Shown here: positions 27,538-36,913 of the stretch, piece by piece
Layout: each line of letters begins with the position of its first letter
Numbering within the stretch: position 1 is the first letter of the stretch
Origin: Paenibacillus assamensis DSM 18201
GTDB taxonomy: Bacteria > Bacillota > Bacilli > Paenibacillales > Paenibacillaceae
Assembly (NCBI RefSeq): GCF_000422445.1
Contig: NZ_AULU01000018.1
Location: 1-64,000 of the forward strand
Direction of reading: 5' to 3'
DNA: 64,000 nucleotides
Notes under the pieces: generated by a model
What the model was told of the DNA's origin: nothing
Databases searched by the model: none
Seen by the model: the letters and a program-made list of their open reading frames with translations, nothing else
Translations under genes and position numbers: made by a program

Positions 27538-27762
27538 ATGAGTGTAGAAGCAGGAACACAAGCAGAAGTAGAAATGATGATTGAGGCAATAAAAGAACGT
27601 TTGAAAATGGCAACAGCTGCTGCCATGCAAGCTTCCGCCTTCTCTGTCGATCAATATGAAGATATTAAGGACATTTATGAAATCGTCATTAGCAAGCCAA
27701 ACTTCAGCATTAGTGAAGTAGAAGCGCTTGTTCAAGAGCTTGGCAAACTGCGCCGTTCTTAA
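27538..27762 (+). CDS. UPF0435 (DUF1128, YfkK-like) protein
   Basis: A 74-residue helical protein beginning at ATG 27538 after GAGGAGGAT. The sequence from IKERLKMATAAAM through DIYEIVISKPNFSISEVEALVQELGKLR matches the YfkK/UPF0435 family of Bacillales. Soluble; function unknown. It is divergent from yyaC. Confidence 0.8.
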   Translation: MSVEAGTQAEVEMMIEAIKERLKMATAAAMQASAFSVDQYEDIKDIYEIVISKPNFSISEVEALVQELGKLRRS

Positions 27763-27799
27763 TACAGTACAGAACTGTACGCGGTTTCTTTGATGCCAA

Positions 27800-27848
27800 A
27801 GAAAAGAGCTGTCCAACAAGCGGAATCATCTACTTCTCGGACAGCTCC
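27800..27848 (-). terminator. Terminator of cutC
   Basis: GAGCTGTCC (27806-27814) pairs with GGACAGCTC (27839-27847); on the minus strand TTTTCTTT follows. It separates convergent yfkK-like and cutC genes. Confidence 0.85.
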
Positions 27849-27870
27849 TTACATGATATTACTACAGTTT

Positions 27871-28575
27871 CTACACGCTCACTTCCCCTAACAATGCTTG
27901 GAGCTGCGTTACTCGCTCTGTATCTACGCCATTCGCCATCAAGCCACCATATCGAACCGAAGAACCGGCATGAACCCATGGAACTCCTGTTTCACGAATG
28001 AGTGATTGCACATTGTTGGAGCCGATCCCGCTCCCAGCCACAATATGCAAACCGTTAGGACCTGCATCATTTACAAGCTGCCGCAATTGCACAGCACCCT
28101 CCTGGGCAGTCGAATGGCCGCCAGAAGTCAGTACATCCGTAATCGAACGGTGGCGCTTCAATATTTGCAGAGCTTCCAATAGATCGCTCGCTTCGTCAAT
28201 AGCACGATGGAAGGTGATCGACATGCCTTCCGCCTGCTTAACAACTTCTGCAAGCAAATGCTCATCTACTTTTCCTTCCGCAGTAAGTGCACCGAACACA
28301 ATCGCCTCTGCACCAGCCTGCTTCGCCATTTGAATATCACGTACAATCGTCAAGCAATCATCCTTATCATACACAAATGAACGAGCATGCGGTCTTATCA
28401 TCACGCGAACTGGGATGTGCGCAGCTTGAACCGCCTGTTCAATTAACGCATAGCTAGGGGTCAATCCACCTTCAGCTCCAGCCGTAATCAGCTCAATGCG
28501 ATCTGCACCGCCAGCCTGAGCTGCTCTTACATCACTAAGTGTCGTCGCGATTACTTCTAAATGTACTCGATTCAT
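27871..28575 (-). CDS. cutC: CutC family protein
   Basis: A 234-residue TIM-barrel protein. ATG 28575 (MNRVHLEV) follows GAGGTGG; the longer frame extends into the upstream gene. CutC features are visible: GADRIELITAGAEGGLTPS, VRVMIRPHARSFVY, TFHRAID and the C-terminal HAGSSVR. Named for copper homeostasis, although the true function is debated. It forms an operon with the asparaginase gene 19 nt upstream. Confidence 0.92.
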   Translation of the reverse strand: MNRVHLEVIATTLSDVRAAQAGGADRIELITAGAEGGLTPSYALIEQAVQAAHIPVRVMIRPHARSFVYDKDDCLTIVRDIQMAKQAGAEAIVFGALTAEGKVDEHLLAEVVKQAEGMSITFHRAIDEASDLLEALQILKRHRSITDVLTSGGHSTAQEGAVQLRQLVNDAGPNGLHIVAGSGIGSNNVQSLIRETGVPWVHAGSSVRYGGLMANGVDTERVTQLQALLGEVSV

Positions 28576-28594
28576 GTTATCCACCTCATAAACC

Positions 28595-29590
28595 TTATAG
28601 CTTAAAAACAGTATGGCGCTCTCCAACAATTAACCCTTGGTCATTTTTAATGATAGTTGGGAACGCTTCTTCCAATCGCTGAATCGTTGCTTCATGTTTA
28701 TAACTGATTTGTCTTAATAGTTCGGCAATGACATAAGCACATTCTTCATCAGAGCCATCAGCAATTTTCACAGCAAAACCTAGCTGCTCTTCTTTCAAAG
28801 CAAAGCCAAATACTCCTTTAAATCCACCTTTAGCGACGATATTGTCATCCTCCATCAACACGGAGTCTAAACGGCCTGTACCACCAACTAACAGCGGGTA
28901 GCTCGTCATCGCTTGATTAATACGTGTAACTGCTTGTCTTGTCGATTCATCAGCAATTAACGATGGATTACCTAACTTCAAGTAAGCGGTGGCAATCGTC
29001 GGTAATGGCAGTGCGTAGACTGGGAAGCCGCAGCCATCCGTGCCTACTCCTACAATATCAGGCGATACTCCTGCCATTTCGAGAACCGCTTCGGTAATCT
29101 GAATTTGAGCTGGATGGGTAGGATGCGTGTACGTATCCAATTCATAACCTTCCTGCTTGCACCAAGCCAACACTCCAAAATGCTTGCCCGAACAATTATG
29201 GAAGCGGCGTTCAAGCTGCCCGCCTTCGCGAATCCAATTATGACGAGATGATTCATGAAGCGGATAGGAAGGGTGGCAAACTAATCTATCTTGTTCCAGC
29301 CTGCTAGCCGCCATCATGCCGTCAATCGTTTGCATATGCATATCTTCACCACGATGCGAGGACATCATCAAAGCCAACTCTCGGTCCCCATAACCATAAT
29401 GCTCAAGCACCCCGCTTTTTACAACAGGAATCGCCTGTAGCGGCTTGCCTGCTGATCTAAGAAACGTAGGCCTGTTCATATCACCGATGGCATGCAGAAG
29501 CGAACCAGATGCATCAACTGCACAAATAGCACCCCAATGCTCGCATTCTACCCAGCCACCTCGTGTTTCTTCAACTAATCGTTTGTACAT
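28595..29590 (-). CDS. Asparaginase II family protein (thermolabile L-asparaginase type)
   Basis: A 331-residue protein of the Asparaginase_II family (Rhizobium-type thermolabile L-asparaginase). Conserved blocks are LRSAGKPLQAIP, MMSSHRGEDMH, NCSGKHFGVLAWC and GTDGCGFPVYALPL. It probably hydrolyses L-asparagine or a related amide in the cytosol. AAGGGTG precedes ATG 29590. Operon with cutC. Confidence 0.88.
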   Translation of the reverse strand: MYKRLVEETRGGWVECEHWGAICAVDASGSLLHAIGDMNRPTFLRSAGKPLQAIPVVKSGVLEHYGYGDRELALMMSSHRGEDMHMQTIDGMMAASRLEQDRLVCHPSYPLHESSRHNWIREGGQLERRFHNCSGKHFGVLAWCKQEGYELDTYTHPTHPAQIQITEAVLEMAGVSPDIVGVGTDGCGFPVYALPLPTIATAYLKLGNPSLIADESTRQAVTRINQAMTSYPLLVGGTGRLDSVLMEDDNIVAKGGFKGVFGFALKEEQLGFAVKIADGSDEECAYVIAELLRQISYKHEATIQRLEEAFPTIIKNDQGLIVGERHTVFKL

Positions 29591-29721
29591 GATGCGGCAC
29601 CCTTTATCTTTATAATCGTAATTATGTTATAATCACTTCTCATTATACCGAATTCACAATGAATTTGCTCTCGCAGATTCTACATACTATCGTTATGTAC
29701 GTCGGAAAGGATGTTAACGTA

Positions 29722-30423
29722 ATGAGTAATAAATCTACGCAGCAGGCCACCAAACTCACACTAAGTGTGTGGTGGGGTCTTATTACCATTCCACTATTAT
29801 TATTTTTACTGGCTTGGATAACTAGAAAAGTATTAAAACACGTTCTCCTGCCAATCGACATTGCCGTCACTGATACGTTAAGGCAATGGGCTACACCGAC
29901 AGTAACGAATATCGTAACCGTCATTACACATATGGCAACCGATTATTTTATTATCTCCCTGGCAGCTGTAATATCAGCCTTATTCATCCTAGTCTGGAAA
30001 AATCGCAAGGCTGCGTTTACGCTCATCCTTGCCTTAGGTGGTGGATATATGCTTAACGAGACGATGAAGCAAATATTTGCTCGAACAAGGCCGGAATGGG
30101 AGCATTGGGTAATCGCGGACGGTTACAGTTTCCCTAGTGGACATGCTATGGTAGCAGCTGCCTTCTATGGGGTTCTTGCCTATTTACTCGTTCAATGGCT
30201 TAGAGATAAGGGAATCAGCTCTAACATAGCAACGATCGGGATAGCATGCCTTGCGAGCATACTTATTATTTGCATCGCTTTAAGCCGTGTTTACTTGGGA
30301 GTTCATTATATTACGGATGTTGTAGCAGGCATATTCGCTGGTATGCTGTGGTTTTTTGTATGTATTTATGTGTACCGTAAATTAAATAACAGGCCCAGCA
30401 CCAAAAGGCGTGTAGGCGAATAA
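29722..30423 (+). CDS. PAP2-type membrane phosphatase
   Basis: A 233-residue, six-segment membrane phosphatase starting at ATG 29722 (AAAGGA ten bases upstream). The three PAP2 motifs are complete: KQIFARTRP, FPSGHAM and SRVYLGVHYITDVVAG. Likely substrates are lipid phosphates such as undecaprenyl pyrophosphate or phosphatidylglycerophosphate, with catalysis at the outer membrane face. Confidence 0.92.
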   Translation: MSNKSTQQATKLTLSVWWGLITIPLLLFLLAWITRKVLKHVLLPIDIAVTDTLRQWATPTVTNIVTVITHMATDYFIISLAAVISALFILVWKNRKAAFTLILALGGGYMLNETMKQIFARTRPEWEHWVIADGYSFPSGHAMVAAAFYGVLAYLLVQWLRDKGISSNIATIGIACLASILIICIALSRVYLGVHYITDVVAGIFAGMLWFFVCIYVYRKLNNRPSTKRRVGE

Positions 30424-30458
30424 ATGATTAAAAATTATCCGTTTTAAAAAGTGTGATT

Positions 30459-30484
30459 GTTTCAAATGCACTTCTACCGTGTAA
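30459..30484 (+). promoter_or_regulatory. Candidate SigB promoter of ytxH
   Basis: GTTTCA (30459-30464), 14-nt spacer and GTGTAA (30479-30484) resemble the SigB consensus GTTTAA-N12-15-GGGTAT. It lies 48 nt before the ytxH-like start; ytxGH genes are SigB members in Bacillus subtilis. Confidence 0.5.
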
Positions 30485-30532
30485 ATGCTCCTTAACAACA
30501 AATTCGATTAAAACGTTAAGGAGAGATGTACG

Positions 30533-31012
30533 ATGAATACGAATCAATTTACCAATCAATCACCCGCTTATAACCATGAGGTAGGATATAACACAACCAA
30601 TCAAAATAACGGGAACCATTTTGCAAAAGGACTTCTTATTGGCGGACTTGTAGGCGCAGCTGCTGCCCTGTTGTTTGCACCGAAGTCTGGTCGTGAACTG
30701 CGACAAGATATATCCTACAAGGCTCAGTCCGTTGGAGAAATGACAAAAGACGCTGCTTGCGACTTAGGTAACAAGGCAGCTACAATCGTCAAATCCGTAG
30801 GAGAAAGAGCTGAAGTCGTTGTTACGAATGTCAAAAGTGCTACGCAAGCGATCACTGACCAAGTTCAGGATGCAAAGGATGAAACGGTGCTGCACACGAA
30901 AGAAGTTATTGCGGACGCAGCAGATAACATAGCAGCTTCATCTCAAGAACAACAAAATCCTAGAATCGTTCTCCCCCCTGAAGCTCAACTTCCAGGGTCG
31001 ATCGTTAAATAG
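30533..31012 (+). CDS. YtxH-domain general stress protein
   Basis: The 159-residue protein has a hydrophilic Asn-rich N-terminus, a membrane segment with the YtxH signature KGLLIGGLVGAAAALLFAPKSG (residues about 34-55, shown as one continuous hydrophobic run with a Gly-rich face) and a long amphipathic Ala/Val/Glu-rich helical tail. YtxH proteins are induced in general stress; role unknown. AAGGAGAG precedes ATG 30533, and a SigB-like promoter lies just upstream. Confidence 0.85.
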   Translation: MNTNQFTNQSPAYNHEVGYNTTNQNNGNHFAKGLLIGGLVGAAAALLFAPKSGRELRQDISYKAQSVGEMTKDAACDLGNKAATIVKSVGERAEVVVTNVKSATQAITDQVQDAKDETVLHTKEVIADAADNIAASSQEQQNPRIVLPPEAQLPGSIVK

Positions 31013-31027
31013 GGAGGCTGCGCCGCT

Positions 31028-31405
31028 ATGAACACAACTTCAATAGTAAGCGCTCCAGCGCAGAGGGTGCGTCATGTATTCATTCAGCATGGTTTCACAG
31101 GTATTAGCTGTAAGGAAAAAGAAACGTTTGTCCTAGGCTGGATCGATCAAGAGATGGATGAGCTGCGCGCCTCTCATGTGTTCACAGTCCCTGCCATCTA
31201 CTTACCTGATGGCAAGCTGTTGATCGAAGCTGAGAAGGCATCCTTTTCTGGATATGGGCAAGTTCCTGATAATATTCAAGCCCAAGCTCATGAACAGTTG
31301 AACGAAATATTGGCTGCATTAAAAGACGACCGCTCTGTTCCAAGGGAAGAGACACACTCTTACAAGCCATTGGACAGCGAACGGATGCCTTTCCCAGAAT
31401 CATAA
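31028..31405 (+). CDS. Hypothetical protein in the ytxH operon
   Basis: A 125-residue soluble protein 15 nt after ytxH, with GGAGG in the gap. No signal or membrane segment. I recognise no domain; it has a conserved-looking core around CKEKETFVLGWIDQEMDEL and a polar, Pro-containing C-terminus. Co-transcription with ytxH suggests SigB-controlled stress expression. Confidence 0.6.
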   Translation: MNTTSIVSAPAQRVRHVFIQHGFTGISCKEKETFVLGWIDQEMDELRASHVFTVPAIYLPDGKLLIEAEKASFSGYGQVPDNIQAQAHEQLNEILAALKDDRSVPREETHSYKPLDSERMPFPES

Positions 31406-31430
31406 TCTCTTTACCAACTACAAAGAATAC

Positions 31431-31473
31431 AAAGAAGCTCTAGGCAGCAATCGTGCCCAGAGCTTCTTTGTTT
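31431..31473. terminator. Bidirectional terminator, ytxH operon / permease
   Basis: AAAGAAGCTCT (31431-31441) pairs with AGAGCTTCTTT (31459-31469); T-rich on both sides. It lies between convergent genes. Confidence 0.9.
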
Positions 31474-31483
31474 ACTCCATGTT

Positions 31484-32860
31484 CTATTTATGAATGGGAC
31501 CGCGAATTTTGGAATACACGATATACCACACTACCCCAATGACCAGCCAAATTCCGAATATGATCCATGTTCGGAACGGCAAGTTCACCATCAACAGCAC
31601 ACAACTTGCAATCGATAATATTGGAATGAGCGGCATAAATGGCACCACAAATCCGCGCTTCAAATTCGGATGGGAGCGGCGAAGCAAAATAACAGAGAGC
31701 CCAACCATCACGAATGTCAACAGCGCACCAATGTTAGCGAGATCAGCTAGTTCCTTCAAATCCATAAAGCCTGCAATGAAGGCACTTACACCGCCTATAA
31801 ACCACAATGCCACTGTTGGAGCATCATTCTTGTTCAGCTTTGTGAAGGATCGCGGAATCAATCCGTCACGACTCATCGTCATCATGACTCTTGTCGCCGC
31901 ATAAATGTATGCCAACACGACAGCAAGCATTCCGATAACAGCACCAACCGCAATAATACCCGCTACTTCATTTCTACCTACAAGATGAAGAACGTATGCC
32001 ATCGCTTCTGGCACATTCAACTGTGTATAAGAGGCCATCCCAGTCATGACAACACATACGAATACGTAAATCACTGTACTAATTGCCAAGGAACCGATAA
32101 TACCTTTTGGTAAATCCCGCTGCGGGTTCTTCGCATCTTCAGCAGAAGTAGAAATGGCATCAAATCCAAGGAAAGCAAAAAACACAGCTGCTGCACCTGC
32201 CAGCACTCCGCTTGTGCCATATGGCATAAATGGAGTCCAGTTGGCAGGCTCTACATAGAACGCTCCCACAATAATAAAGAGCAAAATAACCCCTAGCTTT
32301 ACAAAGACCATGATGTTATTAACAGTCTTACTTTCTTTCGTACCGCGCAATAGCAGCCATGTCATAAACAACACCATCAGAATAGCAGGGAGATTCACAA
32401 TCCCTCCATTAGCAGGAATGGTCATCCATTCAACAGGAATACCGATTCCAAATGAATCTAATATATTGTTTAAATAACCTGTCCAACCACTCGCCACGGC
32501 TGAAATCATCAGAACATAAACGGCTAATAGCGTCCAGCCCATTAAATGAGCCACTAATTCACCTACTGTTATATAGGCGTAAGTATAAGCACTCCCTCCA
32601 ATGGGAACGGCTGAGGAGATTTCCGCATAGCACAATGCTGCGAATGCGCACACGATACCAGCCAAAATGAAGGAAAGAATTACTGCAGGGCCTGCATCTC
32701 TTGCTGCGACCAAGCCTGTAAGTACCATAACGCCTGTCCCGATAATTGCACCCATGCCTAGCAAGGTTAGGTCAAGTGCTCCTAATGTTTTCGAACCTTT
32801 TCTGTCATTGCTTTGAGCAAGCAGCTTGTTCACATCTTTTTTACGAAACCAATCTTTCAT
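31484..32860 (-). CDS. APC-family amino acid permease (cationic amino acid transporter type)
   Basis: A 458-residue, 12-segment transporter. ATG 32860 (MKDWFRKKD) is favoured; the frame upstream has no transporter sequence. The first helix carries the APC substrate motif GMGAIIGTGVMVLTG, and helix 6 contains FFAFLGFDAISTSAEDAKNPQ. It resembles YfnA and the CAT-like group that imports branched-chain or cationic amino acids. Confidence 0.88.
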   Translation of the reverse strand: MKDWFRKKDVNKLLAQSNDRKGSKTLGALDLTLLGMGAIIGTGVMVLTGLVAARDAGPAVILSFILAGIVCAFAALCYAEISSAVPIGGSAYTYAYITVGELVAHLMGWTLLAVYVLMISAVASGWTGYLNNILDSFGIGIPVEWMTIPANGGIVNLPAILMVLFMTWLLLRGTKESKTVNNIMVFVKLGVILLFIIVGAFYVEPANWTPFMPYGTSGVLAGAAAVFFAFLGFDAISTSAEDAKNPQRDLPKGIIGSLAISTVIYVFVCVVMTGMASYTQLNVPEAMAYVLHLVGRNEVAGIIAVGAVIGMLAVVLAYIYAATRVMMTMSRDGLIPRSFTKLNKNDAPTVALWFIGGVSAFIAGFMDLKELADLANIGALLTFVMVGLSVILLRRSHPNLKRGFVVPFMPLIPILSIASCVLLMVNLPFRTWIIFGIWLVIGVVWYIVYSKIRGPIHK

Positions 32861-32966
32861 TGTTGTTTGCTGCACCCCTCTAGATGTCCAACATGTTGTT
32901 GTAAGGTCATATTTTATCATGCCCATCTTTTACGATGAAGCCTACAAATGTTGGGGGTACCCAACA

Positions 32967-33012
32967 CAAAAAGCATGCTTGTCCTATGCATTAAGCAAGA
33001 ACAGCATGCTTA
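32967..33012 (-). terminator. Terminator of the SigB operon
   Basis: AAGCATGCT (32971-32979) pairs with AGCATGCTT (33003-33011); TTTTTGTGTTGG-like tail on the minus strand (from 32970 leftward). Confidence 0.75.
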
Positions 33013-33098
33013 TGTAGATGTTATGGATTCAATGGACATTATAATTTGATAATCTTTACCAAAAGATGTGACGGCGTTCAACGTTGATCGTTCTATCA

Positions 33099-33869
33099 TC
33101 ATCGAACAAGATCGTGATTCGTCAAAATGTTCTTCAACTTGTCAGTTGCCCTTCGCTGTATGCGCGATACACTCATTTGTGATACACCAAGCTGCTCGGC
33201 AACCGTACGTTGTGATAGTCCTTGTTCAAATATAAGCATGAGTACCTTTACTTCTTCTTGCTTCAACTGCTTCATCGCCTCAAGCAAATCCATCTTATGC
33301 TCAACAGACTCATAGTCATTCGCTTCAGAACTAATTAATTCCCCTAACGTAGCCGCACTCTCATCCTGAGACAGTGGCGTATCCAATGATACATAATGAT
33401 AGCACTCCCTACCTGCCAACACTTCAACTGTCTCTTCCACAGAAAGCTCCAAGCGGGCAGCAATTTCATCGATACTTGGGGAGCGCTCTAATTGAATCGT
33501 TAATTCATCGATTGTCTGCTGAACAACTGCACCTTTTTCTTTAATTCTCCTCGGCACTTGGATGTACCAAGACTTGTCCCGCAAATAATTTTTCATATGG
33601 CCGATCATACTCTTCATCGCATATGCTTCGAAAGGCACTCCCATAAGGGGATCAAACTGCTGCAGCAAGCGAATCATAGCCATGTTCCCTACTTGCATCA
33701 AATCTTCATACAAATCTGGTCGGTTACGTGATATTTTACCTGCGGCCATTTTAACCATCGGCTCGTATTTTTGGATGAGAACGGTAGCAATGTCATTGTC
33801 GTGGCTTTGTTGATATAGGCGGATTAGTTCATTTGCATCCTCGGTCATTTTGGGATGTGGAATTGTCAT
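33099..33869 (-). CDS. sigB: General stress sigma factor SigB (SigB/F/G subfamily)
   Basis: A 256-residue sigma-70 factor with region 2 (YEDLMQVGNMAMIRLLQQFDP...FEAYAMKSMIGHMKNYLRD), region 3 (PRRIKEKGAVVQQTIDEL) and region 4 (LSQRTVAEQLGVSQMSVSRIQRRA). It belongs to the SigB/SigF/SigG class. It overlaps rsbW as ATGA and follows rsbV, so SigB is the natural assignment rather than a sporulation sigma. It is released when RsbW binds dephosphorylated RsbV. Targets are suggested by three SigB-like promoters at 30.4 and 39.0 kb. Confidence 0.88.
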   Translation of the reverse strand: MTIPHPKMTEDANELIRLYQQSHDNDIATVLIQKYEPMVKMAAGKISRNRPDLYEDLMQVGNMAMIRLLQQFDPLMGVPFEAYAMKSMIGHMKNYLRDKSWYIQVPRRIKEKGAVVQQTIDELTIQLERSPSIDEIAARLELSVEETVEVLAGRECYHYVSLDTPLSQDESAATLGELISSEANDYESVEHKMDLLEAMKQLKQEEVKVLMLIFEQGLSQRTVAEQLGVSQMSVSRIQRRATDKLKNILTNHDLVR

Positions 33870-34324
33870 TTGACCTCTCCAATTGCCAGAACCCGCTTCA
33901 TCATTTTAACTTCCGTACCACGACCTTCTTGACTAGAAATACTCACATCATCCATTAGTGCCTGCATCAAATAGAAGCCCAATCCACCTGCCTGAACGTC
34001 ATCCAACTGCGTATCATGCCATCCTGTTGCATGACCAAGTTTGTCATTTGCCATAAAGCTTGATCCTTGATCACGGATCGTCAGTTCTAATTCATGCTCA
34101 CCGATATCAAAAGTAACATCTACCACGCCGCCTTCTTGGCTATACGCATACAACACCGCGTTGTTGCAAGCTTCTGAAACGGCTACTTTCATATCTTCAA
34201 TTTCTTCATAGGAAAATCCGATTCTGCTGGCTATACCATACAAAGTAAGGCGCACCACATCGACATAATCAGCTTGTGCAGGCAAGCTTAACTTCACTTG
34301 CTGCTTTGTTTTTACCTCTGCCAT
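33866..34324 (-). CDS. rsbW: Anti-sigma factor / serine kinase RsbW
   Basis: A 152-residue GHKL ATPase-fold protein. The N-box (KVAVSEACNNAVLYAY), the G1-like LTIRDQGSSF and the GGLGFYLMQALMDDV region are clear. RsbW binds SigB or, alternatively, phosphorylates RsbV. It ends within the sigB start and begins 36 nt after rsbV, as in the canonical locus. Confidence 0.9.
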   Translation of the reverse strand: MAEVKTKQQVKLSLPAQADYVDVVRLTLYGIASRIGFSYEEIEDMKVAVSEACNNAVLYAYSQEGGVVDVTFDIGEHELELTIRDQGSSFMANDKLGHATGWHDTQLDDVQAGGLGFYLMQALMDDVSISSQEGRGTEVKMMKRVLAIGEVK

Positions 34325-34360
34325 GTTTACTTATCCTTTCACCCTCATATTCGCTTTACA

Positions 34361-34678
34361 TTAGCGCTGCGGAATTAAAAACTTAGAAATGCCTGTCACA
34401 TCAAATAACTTTTGTACATGTGGTGGTACATTCTCCACAAAGAAAGGCGCCTGCTCGGCATGCCGGACTTTTAAAATGGAGATGAGTATGCCTATCCCTG
34501 TACTGTCAATGTAAGACAGCTCACTTAAATCCAATGTCAGTCTAGTGCTAGGGTCTACCGCCAAAGGCTCCATCATTGTACGGAATTCACCTGCTGCTGC
34601 CAGATCCAGTTCACCCTGGAGCTTGACACGAATACCGTCTGCTTCATTTAACGTCACTGCTGTAAACTTGTGGCTCAT
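34361..34678 (-). CDS. rsbV: Anti-sigma factor antagonist RsbV
   Basis: A 105-residue STAS-domain protein. YIDSTGIGIL contains the phosphorylatable Ser59 in the family DST motif. The unphosphorylated form sequesters RsbW. AGGGGAGA precedes ATG 34678. The 104-nt gap to the kinase gene upstream contains GTTTCA and GTTTAA elements but no matching SigB -10, so an internal promoter is uncertain. Confidence 0.9.
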   Translation of the reverse strand: MSHKFTAVTLNEADGIRVKLQGELDLAAAGEFRTMMEPLAVDPSTRLTLDLSELSYIDSTGIGILISILKVRHAEQAPFFVENVPPHVQKLFDVTGISKFLIPQR

Positions 34679-34782
34679 AAATTATCTCCCCTAAATAAAC
34701 GACATGAATAGTTTCGTTCTGTTCAGATACCTTCATTGCTGTATCTCTTTGTACTTAAACAGGCTTCACCATGTTTGAAACA

Positions 34783-35997
34783 CTATTTATTTTGTTCTTC
34801 ATCAATAATTTTTGCACGAACGTAAAATTGTACAAATGTTCCCTTTTCACTAGGCAAAATGTTTATTTCCCCATCCATCGCTTGTACGATTGTATGACAA
34901 ATGGCTAAACCTAATCCGCTTCCTCCATATTTCCTGCTCAACGATGAATCCAACTGGAAAAAGGGCTGAAAAAGTCCTGATTTCTTCCCTTCTGGTATTC
35001 CAATCCCCGTGTCCCTTATCTCAAATTGCATCCAACAATCGCCTTGTTCTTGATGAAGCGACAATAACTTGATCGTTACCTCAATTGAACCTTCTGCTGT
35101 AAATTTAACTGCGTTACCGATTACATTTACCAACACTTGACGTAAGCGTTCCCTATCACCACTAAGATAAGTTGGGATATGCTCATCTACATCTAAGGAT
35201 AAGATTACATTTCTCTGGATAACTTCAGAAGCGAACAAAGCCAACACTTCATGCGCCACTTCATGGATAGAAAATGGATACAGGTCCAGTTCAAGCCCGC
35301 CTGATTCTAACTTCGTAAAGTCCAAGATGCGATTGATCGTTTTCACCAGCGAATCAGCACTGTTATATATATATTTAGCGTAATTTCGCTGTTCTTCCGT
35401 CAAATCACTATCAAGCAGCAAATCTACCATACCTAGCACTCCATTCATAGGAGTTCGTATTTCATGACTCATCATGGTAAGAAATTGTGTACGAACGGAT
35501 GCTGCACGCTCAGCCTCTTCTTTTGCCATCTCGAGCTCCTTATTCATCCGCTCAAGTTCTTCTGTCTTCTGCTGAAGCAGCATCTTCTTTGCCTGTAATC
35601 TTTTCTGCGCTTGAAATATCCCTACGAAGCTAGCAATCTTCGACTTAAGAATATGAGGGATGAATGGCTTAACCATATAATCAATCCCTCCGGCCGAATA
35701 ACCAGCAAATAAATGCTCGGTATCCGTATAATTAGCCGATATAAATATGATTGGAATATGCTGTGTCTTCTCACGCGACTTAATCCACTTGGCTGTTTCA
35801 ATTCCATCCATCCCAGGCATCTGCACATCCAGTACAATGACAGCAAATTGTTCCTTCATCAACTGCCGAAGTGCTTCTTCACCCGATGACGCTGTAACTA
35901 AACGGTAATTCTCATCTGACAATACCGCTTCGAGCGCTAACAAATTCTCGGGATAATCATCTACCAGCAAAATATTAATAGGCTCCAACGTAGGCAT
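34783..35997 (-). CDS. Receiver-histidine kinase protein of the SigB locus (RsbK-like)
   Basis: A 404-residue cytosolic protein: receiver domain (LLVDDYPEN, acceptor Asp in [11 protein letters not shown]), a coiled coil (about 125-165), a HisKA domain ([16 protein letters not shown]) and a full ATPase domain ([22 protein letters not shown]). It has no membrane or sensory domain. Its place between CheR and RsbV recalls the Bacillus cereus RsbK kinase that activates the RsbY phosphatase, but with receiver and kinase in reverse order. It probably receives and passes the stress phosphoryl signal. Confidence 0.82.
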   Translation of the reverse strand: MPTLEPINILLVDDYPENLLALEAVLSDENYRLVTASSGEEALRQLMKEQFAVIVLDVQMPGMDGIETAKWIKSREKTQHIPIIFISANYTDTEHLFAGYSAGGIDYMVKPFIPHILKSKIASFVGIFQAQKRLQAKKMLLQQKTEELERMNKELEMAKEEAERAASVRTQFLTMMSHEIRTPMNGVLGMVDLLLDSDLTEEQRNYAKYIYNSADSLVKTINRILDFTKLESGGLELDLYPFSIHEVAHEVLALFASEVIQRNVILSLDVDEHIPTYLSGDRERLRQVLVNVIGNAVKFTAEGSIEVTIKLLSLHQEQGDCWMQFEIRDTGIGIPEGKKSGLFQPFFQLDSSLSRKYGGSGLGLAICHTIVQAMDGEINILPSEKGTFVQFYVRAKIIDEEQNK

Positions 35998-36024
35998 GCT
36001 ACCTCCATGCCCCCCCTTAATGAT

Positions 36025-36891
36025 TTATCTTATTTTCCGATAGATCTTCTCATTGAAATCTAGCTCTTCATAAGAAGATTCACATTGTGTAAAATGCAAA
36101 GACTCTTTTGAACCAAGTACCAATATACCATTGTGGCTTAAACTCTCATAGAACAGTCGGTGTACACGATTGCGCAGCTGGTCATTAAAATAAATCATCA
36201 CATTGCGACAAAACACTACGTTGAACTCATTGAACGACATATCCGTAGCAAGATTATGATCGGCAAAAATCATATTTTCACGCAGAAAAGGATTTAATAT
36301 GACCGTCCCTTCATCTGTTGCCGAATAGTATTCTGAGAACGAGCGCTTACCCCCGGCTTCCAAATAATTTTTCGTATACTGTTTCATCTTGTCCAAAGAA
36401 CAAATCCCTTCTTTGGCTGTTTGCAAGGATAGGCTATTCATATCTGTCGCATATAACCGTGTTCGCTCGTATAAGCCTTCTTCTTGAAGAAGAATAGCCA
36501 TGGAGTACACTTCTTCTCCAGTCGAGCAGCCTGCATGCCAAATACGTATAGAAGAAAGCGACCTCAACTTAGGAACTACTTTCTCCCGGAACGTCTTGAA
36601 CATGGAAGGATCACGAAACATTTCTGTCACTGGAATGGACAGATTACGTACAAATCTATCTACACAATGAGGATCAGACAGTACCTTGCCTTGTAATGCT
36701 GAAATCGAATGAAGCTGCTCACGGAAAATTTGATGCCATATTCGACGCTTCAGAGATGGATAAGCATAATCTCTAAAGTCATACCCATACATTCGGTATA
36801 CACCTTCCAAGAGCAGCTCAATCTCAATTCGCTCACGAACCTCATCTCGATCCGTGCTATTATTATCTACTTCTTGCCTACGTTCATTCAC
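36025..36891 (-). CDS. CheR-type methyltransferase of the SigB locus (RsbM-like)
   Basis: A 288-residue CheR protein: N-terminal helical domain, then the SAM fold with IRIWHAGCSTGEEVYSMAIL and the conserved FNVVFCRNVMIYF and LVLGSKESL. Start is GTG 36891; AAAGGAGG lies upstream at rather long spacing. A CheR-like protein (RsbM) methylates the kinase RsbK in the Bacillus cereus SigB pathway; the context here suggests a similar adaptation role. No chemotaxis genes are nearby. Confidence 0.82.
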   Translation of the reverse strand: MNERRQEVDNNSTDRDEVRERIEIELLLEGVYRMYGYDFRDYAYPSLKRRIWHQIFREQLHSISALQGKVLSDPHCVDRFVRNLSIPVTEMFRDPSMFKTFREKVVPKLRSLSSIRIWHAGCSTGEEVYSMAILLQEEGLYERTRLYATDMNSLSLQTAKEGICSLDKMKQYTKNYLEAGGKRSFSEYYSATDEGTVILNPFLRENMIFADHNLATDMSFNEFNVVFCRNVMIYFNDQLRNRVHRLFYESLSHNGILVLGSKESLHFTQCESSYEELDFNEKIYRKIR

Positions 36892-36913
36892 TCGGTATCG
36901 TTATCCTCCTTTC

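Noticed and set aside
34679-34782. Possible SigB promoter between the receiver-kinase gene and rsbV
   Set aside because: GTTTCA and GTTTAA are present, but no GGGTAT-like -10 at 12-15 nt.
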